Shown: positions 5,170 to 8,935 of the stretch, in pieces
How positions within the stretch are numbered: the stretch's first letter is position 1
Layout of the letters: every line of letters starts with the position of its first letter
Origin: Parvibaculum sp.
Lineage (GTDB): Bacteria; Pseudomonadota; Alphaproteobacteria; Parvibaculales; Parvibaculaceae
Assembly: GCA_014359855.1 (NCBI GenBank)
Contig: JACIYQ010000257.1
Span: 1-8,935 of the forward strand
Length of the DNA stretch: 8,935 bases
Reading direction: 5' to 3'
Made by a program: the position numbers and the translations under genes
Notes under the pieces: model-generated
Database searches by the model: none
Seen by the model: the letters and a program-made list of their open reading frames with translations, nothing else
What the model was told of the DNA's origin: nothing

Positions 5170-5673
5170 TCACGCGTCGGGACGGGTCCATATCCATGTC
5201 CCGCCGATAAGTGCGGCGGCCAGTGGCATCAGGGAATAGGGTAGGGATACGAAAAGCAGCGCGACGAGGGCGCTTGTTGCGAAGGCGGCCAGGGCCGCGC
5301 GCTTTCCCTTTTGGGAGATGGCCCCCCGTTCACGCCACGATCGGACGTGACTGCCGAAAGTCGGATGTTCGACAAGCCACCGTTCGAGTGTCTCGTCGCT
5401 GCGGGCAAAACAATAGGCGGCCAGGATGAGAAAGGGGACCGTTGGCAAAAGCGGTAGCACGATGCCGACCCCGCCCAGCCCGAGCGCGAGAAATCCGCCA
5501 ATCTGATAAAGCGTTCTGGACAATGGATTTTCCGCCGCGTCCCTTCCGGCCAAGCTAAGGATACCGGGAGCGGGTCTCTGCAATAGAGCGGCCTTTAAAA
5601 GCTGGCGCAACGCGGAATATTCGACCAGTTGACCGGAGCACGATCTGCCGCGCCTGGTGCCGCGCTCTGGCAT
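5170..5673 (-). CDS. YbaN/DUF454 family inner-membrane protein
   Basis: The conserved part starts around residue 51: RTLYQIGGFLALGLGGVGIV, then LPLLPTVPFLILAAYCFARS (two hydrophobic stretches split by the family signature LPLLPT-PF-LLAA-CFARS). A loop with LVEHPTFGSHVRSWRERGAI follows, then two more membrane segments (about 125-145 and 148-164) and a WTRPDA end. Function of the family is unknown. The ATG at 5671-5673 directly follows the cheR stop codon (TAG-ATG), giving 167 residues, but family members are about 115-125 long and the first 50 residues look unlike the family. An in-frame TTG at 5521-5523 would give a normal-length protein of 117 residues. I list the long form and consider the short one at least as likely. 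The gene is probably co-transcribed with the che genes by proximity, without any known role in chemotaxis. Confidence 0.75.
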   Translation of the reverse strand: MPERGTRRGRSCSGQLVEYSALRQLLKAALLQRPAPGILSLAGRDAAENPLSRTLYQIGGFLALGLGGVGIVLPLLPTVPFLILAAYCFARSDETLERWLVEHPTFGSHVRSWRERGAISQKGKRAALAAFATSALVALLFVSLPYSLMPLAAALIGGTWIWTRPDA

Positions 5674-6492
5674 CTATTTGGCGAGGCCGAAAAGGCCTCG
5701 CTCCCCCGGAAGAACGCGAAACGCATCGGAAATGCCCACCACCGTTTCTGCGCCGCCGAGGCAAAGATAGCCCCACGGGCGCAGGACTTTGGCGAGCCCC
5801 GTGAAGACGCGCTTCCGCGTCGCCTCGTCGAAGTAGATGAGAACGTTGCGGCAGAAGATGATGTCGACGGGGCCGATTCCGCTTGTGGAAGGGTCCTCCA
5901 GCAAGTTGTAGTGCCGGAACTCGATCATCTCTCTCAGGCTGTCCTTCACCTGGAATCCGTTGCCGTCAGGCTTGAAGTACTTTTCCAGCATGGAATCGGG
6001 AAGCCCGCGCGAGACCTCAAAGAGCGAGTAGCGGCCCTCCTGCGCCCTGGCAAGCATGGCCTCCGAGATGTCAGTGGCGACGATTTCGACTTTCCACCCG
6101 GCCATGGCGGTACCCATTTCGGCTATCGTCATGGCAAGAGAATAGGGCTCCTGTCCGCTCGAGCATGCCGCACTCCATATCTTGATCCGGCGTGACGTTT
6201 TCGCCATCGCCATGACGTCGGGCAGAAGGCTCTTGCGCAGGCGCTCGAAAGGCCAGGCATCGCGGAAGAAGAGCGTTTCATTGGTCGTCATCGCGTCGAC
6301 GATCTGCTTCAGCATCGTCTCGTCGCGCGTCCGCCGCGTTTTTTCGATGAACAGACCGACGCTATCCAGCCCGCTTCGGCGTGCCAGCGGCGCGAGGCGG
6401 CTCTCGATGAGATACCCCTTCTCCGGTGTAACGACGAGGCCAGAGCGCTCATAGAGAACCTGCTTCAGATAGTCGAATTCCGGATTGTTCAT
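5674..6492 (-). CDS. cheR: Chemotaxis protein methyltransferase CheR
   Basis: The 272-residue enzyme transfers methyl groups from S-adenosylmethionine to glutamates of chemoreceptors. The N-terminal helical domain (about 1-70) carries MTTNETLFFRD at 68-78. The SAM-binding motif WSAACSSGQEPYSLAM is at 106-121, ATDIS at 139-143, the catalytic-domain motif FCRNVLIYF at 213-221, and GAE at 247-249. The length is normal for CheR without a TPR extension, and there is no C-terminal receptor-tethering domain. I chose ATG 6490-6492 because it overlaps the cheB stop in an ATGA, the usual sign of translational coupling; a longer frame to 6660 only overlaps cheB and has no family similarity. It is the fifth che gene of the operon in this window. 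Confidence 0.95.
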   Translation of the reverse strand: MNNPEFDYLKQVLYERSGLVVTPEKGYLIESRLAPLARRSGLDSVGLFIEKTRRTRDETMLKQIVDAMTTNETLFFRDAWPFERLRKSLLPDVMAMAKTSRRIKIWSAACSSGQEPYSLAMTIAEMGTAMAGWKVEIVATDISEAMLARAQEGRYSLFEVSRGLPDSMLEKYFKPDGNGFQVKDSLREMIEFRHYNLLEDPSTSGIGPVDIIFCRNVLIYFDEATRKRVFTGLAKVLRPWGYLCLGGAETVVGISDAFRVLPGERGLFGLAK

Positions 6493-7619
6493 TTCTTCTC
6501 TCCTGCTGCGACACGTACGATCGCCGGCCCAATTTTTTGCAAGGGCAATATTTCTTCGCAAATTCCCGCCTGTGCCACTGCACCCGGCATTCCCCAGACG
6601 ACGCTGCTTTCGCGGTCCTGCGCAAGCACGCGTCCGCCTTCCTCGAGAACGGTCCGGCATCCCTTGAGACCATCACTTCCCATTCCCGTCAGGATCACGG
6701 CAAGTAGCCGTTCCTTGAAATGCCGGGCGAGGCTTCGGAGCATGGGATCGACGGCAGGCTTGCACGAATTCTCGGGCGGTCCGTCGTCGAGGCGGAGGAT
6801 TACGCCGCCGGCCGCTCGCGGTTCCACCAGCATGTGCTTGCCGCCCGGTGCAATGTAGATACGCTCTTCCTCAAGCAGTTCGCCGTCTCGCGCCTCGGCC
6901 GCAAGGCGGCCAGAGTAGCGCGTCATATGCTCTGCAAGGAGTGCCGTGAAAGTCGCGGGCATGTGCTGTGTCACGAGAATGGGCTGCCTGAGGGCGGGGT
7001 CGATGTTCTTGAGCACTTCCGCAAGCGCCTGTGGACCGCCGGTCGACGAGCCAATGGCGATCGCATCGGGGCGGAAGAGCTTGCGCGCGGCTCGCGTGAC
7101 TGTTGCAGGCGATTTGACTTGAACCTTCGCCTCCGGTCGAGGTTGCGCTGTCTCGGACTTCTTCCTCGGCGCTTCCGAGGTGCTTGCGCCATGCGCCCTG
7201 ACCTTGTTCAGGAGTTCAGTGCGAAAACCGTCTGCGCCACCGAGTCCCGCCTTCGGCTTCGCGACATAATCTGCGGCGCCCATGGCCATCGTCTTTAGCG
7301 ATATGTCGGCGTCGCGCTGGCTGGCAGACGAAACCATGATCACTTTCAGATCCGGCTGCATTTCCAGCAAGCGGGGAAGCGCTGCGAGCCCGTCGAGTTC
7401 CGGCATTTCGATGTCGAGAATGACGATATCGATTTCCTGTTTTTCGATCGCCTTCAGCGCCATCAGGCCATTGGGTACGGAGGCAACGACTTTGATGCCG
7501 GCCTCCTCCTGCAAGGTTCTGGTAACGATCCCCCGTGCAACGGCGGAATCGTCCACGACCATCACCCGGCATGGATGCTGCGGATCCATGCTGCGGTTCA
7601 CGATTGAATCTTTACTCAT
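6489..7619 (-). CDS. cheB: Chemotaxis response regulator and protein-glutamate methylesterase CheB
   Basis: The 376-residue protein has an N-terminal receiver domain (about 16-135) with acidic pair D23-D24, phosphorylation site D69 (ILDIEMPELDG) and K121. A charged, low-complexity linker covers about 143-178. The C-terminal methylesterase domain (about 183-373) has the catalytic triad visible as S192 in GSSTGG, H219 in QHMP and D316 in TGMGSDG. Phosphorylation by CheA activates removal of methyl groups from receptors, opposing CheR. It overlaps the cheZ-like gene upstream by four bases and cheR downstream by four bases. The start ATG at 7619 lies in the ATGA overlap; a second ATG eleven codons in (MDPQHPCRVMVVDD) would also keep the receiver intact. 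Confidence 0.96.
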   Translation of the reverse strand: MSKDSIVNRSMDPQHPCRVMVVDDSAVARGIVTRTLQEEAGIKVVASVPNGLMALKAIEKQEIDIVILDIEMPELDGLAALPRLLEMQPDLKVIMVSSASQRDADISLKTMAMGAADYVAKPKAGLGGADGFRTELLNKVRAHGASTSEAPRKKSETAQPRPEAKVQVKSPATVTRAARKLFRPDAIAIGSSTGGPQALAEVLKNIDPALRQPILVTQHMPATFTALLAEHMTRYSGRLAAEARDGELLEEERIYIAPGGKHMLVEPRAAGGVILRLDDGPPENSCKPAVDPMLRSLARHFKERLLAVILTGMGSDGLKGCRTVLEEGGRVLAQDRESSVVWGMPGAVAQAGICEEILPLQKIGPAIVRVAAGEKK

Positions 7620-8131
7620 CCCAGTGCTTCTTGCTTTCCCTTGTCGTCCGCGAGAATTTCGTCCACGGCATCCTGCTCCATACCGCTGCCGGGCAGCGCT
7701 GGACCGTTAAGCAGTGTCTGGTCCTCCGGAGGAGCGGCTTCGGCCGTGCCGTCCGACAGGAAGGTAAGTGTGTCCTCGATGGCACTCAGTGCCTCATTCA
7801 CCTGAGACATGCGTTGGCCGGTTATGTCCTGGAAGCAGCAGGCTTCCACAATCTCGCCGCAGCATTCGGCTACGCGCCGTGCGGCATCGCCGCTGTCGGC
7901 GAAATCGATCTCGGACATCTTCTCCACTGCCGTCATGATCCGGTCGACCGCCATCTCCATTTCGCCGACAGCGGCCTTTTGTTCGTTGAGGGCGCGCTGC
8001 AGCTTGTGCGCGCGAAAGGAGGGATCGAGAAGCGGCGCAAGGTACTTCCGCCCGCGAAGAACCGCCTGGCACACATCGATGCATTCGTTGGTCAGGCGCT
8101 CGACCAGATCGAGTTTCCCTTTACCCGCCAT
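7616..8131 (-). CDS. cheZ: CheZ-like chemotaxis phosphatase
   Basis: The 171-residue, largely helical protein carries the CheZ signature at residues 100-106, FQDITGQ. D102 and Q106 align with the Asp and Gln that act on phospho-CheY in E. coli CheZ (there FQDLTGQ). The context CCFQDITGQRMSQV fits the long-hairpin phosphatase core. After a Pro/Gly-rich linker (about 132-150), the C-terminal stretch MEQDAVDEILAD resembles the CheY-binding tail of CheZ (QD-VDDLLDSL). The N-terminal part is shorter than in enteric CheZ (about 214 residues). ATG at 8129-8131 overlaps the cheY stop by one base (TGATG) and the end overlaps cheB by four. This placement directly after cheY supports a role in switching CheY off. 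Confidence 0.85.
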   Translation of the reverse strand: MAGKGKLDLVERLTNECIDVCQAVLRGRKYLAPLLDPSFRAHKLQRALNEQKAAVGEMEMAVDRIMTAVEKMSEIDFADSGDAARRVAECCGEIVEACCFQDITGQRMSQVNEALSAIEDTLTFLSDGTAEAAPPEDQTLLNGPALPGSGMEQDAVDEILADDKGKQEALG

Positions 8132-8517
8132 CAGAAATCCCCCAGCACCGTCTTGAGCTTCGCCTTCAGAACTTCGGCGCTGAACGGCTTGATGATGTAA
8201 TTGTTGACGCCGGCCTTGCGCGCCGCGATGACGTTCTCGACCTTCGACTCGGCGGTCACCATCACGAAGGGCAGCGATTTCGTGCTGGCATCGGCGCGCA
8301 CCTTCTGAAGCAGCTCGTAGCCGGTCATCGGCTGCATGTTCCAGTCCGAGATGATGAGCGCATAGCGGCGGCTTTTAAGCTTTGCCAGCGCGTCCGTCCC
8401 ATCGGTTGCCTCGTCTATGTCGGAGAAACCGAGCTTGCTCAGCAGGTTCCTCACGATCCGCAACATCGTCTTGTAGTCGTCCACGATCAGGATCGGCATT
8501 TTCATGTCGACGGCCAT
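8131..8517 (-). CDS. cheY: Chemotaxis response regulator CheY
   Basis: The 128-residue single receiver domain has acidic residues D13-D14, phosphorylation site D58 (IISDWNMQPMTG), the switch threonine T88 (VMVTAES), and K110 in IIKPFS. It takes a phosphoryl group from CheA and binds the flagellar motor switch to change rotation. ATG at 8517 follows GGAGG with seven bases spacing; an internal ATG at codon 5 is a weaker alternative. It lies 13 bases after cheW and overlaps the cheZ-like gene by one base. The ending (LKAKLKTVLGDF) is typical of CheY paired with CheZ-like proteins in alphaproteobacteria, a resemblance judged from memory. Confidence 0.95.
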   Translation of the reverse strand: MAVDMKMPILIVDDYKTMLRIVRNLLSKLGFSDIDEATDGTDALAKLKSRRYALIISDWNMQPMTGYELLQKVRADASTKSLPFVMVTAESKVENVIAARKAGVNNYIIKPFSAEVLKAKLKTVLGDF

Positions 8518-8524
8518 ATTTGTT

Positions 8525-8529
8525 CCTCC
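8525..8529 (-). promoter_or_regulatory. Ribosome binding site of cheY
   Basis: GGAGG on the minus strand sits seven bases before the cheY ATG and two bases after the cheW stop codon. It fixes the cheY start and is the only free-standing ribosome site I see for the cheY-cheZ-cheB-cheR run, whose other starts overlap the preceding gene. Confidence 0.8.
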
Positions 8530-8530
8530 G

Positions 8531-8935
8531 TTACGCTAAATGCACTGGCGCGGTGCAAATCGCCCCGAGCACGCTTGTGACGCTCAAGACCAGCAGCAAC
8601 CGGTCATCGAGGCGATAGATTCCCTGGGAAACCTCGCGCCAGCGCTCATCGAGCGTGGCGGGTACGCTCTCTCGCCGTCGCAGAGGGACGCTCAGCACCT
8701 CGCCGACCTCGTCGACCAGGAGGCTGAATGGCTCGTCGTCATGTTCGACAACGACAGCCATGGCCCGTTCGACGAAGCCTTCCGAGGGCAGCCCGAGGCG
8801 GGTTCGCATATTGATTGCCGTCACGATCCGGCCCCGAAGATTGAGCGATCCGGCGATCTCCGGCGCAGCTAACGGAATACGGGTGATGATCTGCGGGCTG
8901 AGCACGTCGCGGACGTTCAGCACAGGAATGCCGAA
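8531..8935 (-). CDS. cheW: Chemotaxis coupling protein CheW (5' end outside window)
   Basis: The frame is open from the right window edge to TAA at 8531-8533, giving about 134 residues of a protein normally near 150-160. Visible motifs are FGIPVLNVRDVL at the truncated start, then IAGSLNLRGRIVTAINMRTR (the CheW signature 'NLRG-I-P-I-D-R') and FSLLVDEVGEVLSVP. The protein links chemoreceptors to the CheA kinase at the cell pole array. The apparent start at 8921-8923 is an internal GTG (the V of FGIPVLNV), not the real start; the gene runs off the window. cheA is expected just upstream (to the right). Confidence 0.93.
   Translation of the reverse strand, partial: FGIPVLNVRDVLSPQIITRIPLAAPEIAGSLNLRGRIVTAINMRTRLGLPSEGFVERAMAVVVEHDDEPFSLLVDEVGEVLSVPLRRRESVPATLDERWREVSQGIYRLDDRLLLVLSVTSVLGAICTAPVHLA

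Noticed and set aside
6493..6660. N-terminal extension of cheR to an upstream start at 6660
   Set aside because: The added 56 residues overlap cheB in another frame and look like shadow sequence; the ATGA overlap start gives a normal CheR.
8921..8923. GTG as start of CheW
   Set aside because: The residues before it (FGIP) fit the CheW family in frame, so the gene continues past the window edge.
1..8935. CRISPR array, rRNA, tRNA or prophage genes
   Set aside because: I saw no regularly spaced direct repeats, no rRNA or tRNA signatures and no phage structural or integrase genes.

Overview
The window looks like chromosomal DNA of a GC-rich alphaproteobacterium. The chemotaxis genes have alphaproteobacterial-style order and sequence, and short TadG-like and Sel1-like fragments are of the type common in rhizobia and relatives (Hyphomicrobiales). 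I cannot name a genus from sequence alone.

Left part (1-1384): a patchwork of debris and mobile DNA. There is a possible insertion-sequence terminus (1-143), a minus-strand fragment of a TadG-like Tad/Flp pilus protein (144-387), and the last 35 codons of a minus-strand Sel1-repeat-like protein (438-546). The Sel1-like fragment is cut exactly by a complete IS5-family (IS427-like) element (547-1381). Its transposase is in two frames joined by a -1 slippery A7 run, and it carries substitutions in two catalytic motifs. The next 140 bases (1385-1525) hold four consecutive hairpins on the plus strand and are the best candidate here for an undescribed structured RNA.

Middle part (1530-5143): a small catabolic locus in decay. 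A TetR-type regulator (minus) diverges across an AT-rich palindrome from the remnant of a zinc alcohol dehydrogenase (stop codon plus large internal deletion). An intact thiolase and an intact MerR-type regulator follow. Last comes an aldehyde dehydrogenase remnant with two single-base frameshifts and at least one large internal deletion that removes the catalytic cysteine. Alcohol dehydrogenase, aldehyde dehydrogenase and thiolase would have formed an alcohol-to-acid or acyl-CoA route. Only the thiolase and the two regulators remain readable. A hairpin terminator follows the thiolase, and a strong intrinsic terminator follows the aldehyde dehydrogenase remnant.

Right part (5170-8935, all minus strand): a tightly packed chemotaxis operon read right to left as cheW (cut by the window edge), cheY, cheZ-like, cheB, cheR, then a small YbaN/DUF454 membrane protein. 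The che genes from cheY to cheR overlap by 1-4 bases, which implies translational coupling. CheR and CheB set receptor methylation, CheW couples receptors to the CheA kinase (presumably just beyond the right edge), CheY carries the signal to the flagellar motor, and the CheZ-like protein probably dephosphorylates CheY.

I see no clearly new multi-gene system. The observations most worth following are the hairpin-rich RNA candidate next to the IS, the parallel decay of two dehydrogenases around an intact thiolase, and the cheZ-like gene inside the che operon.
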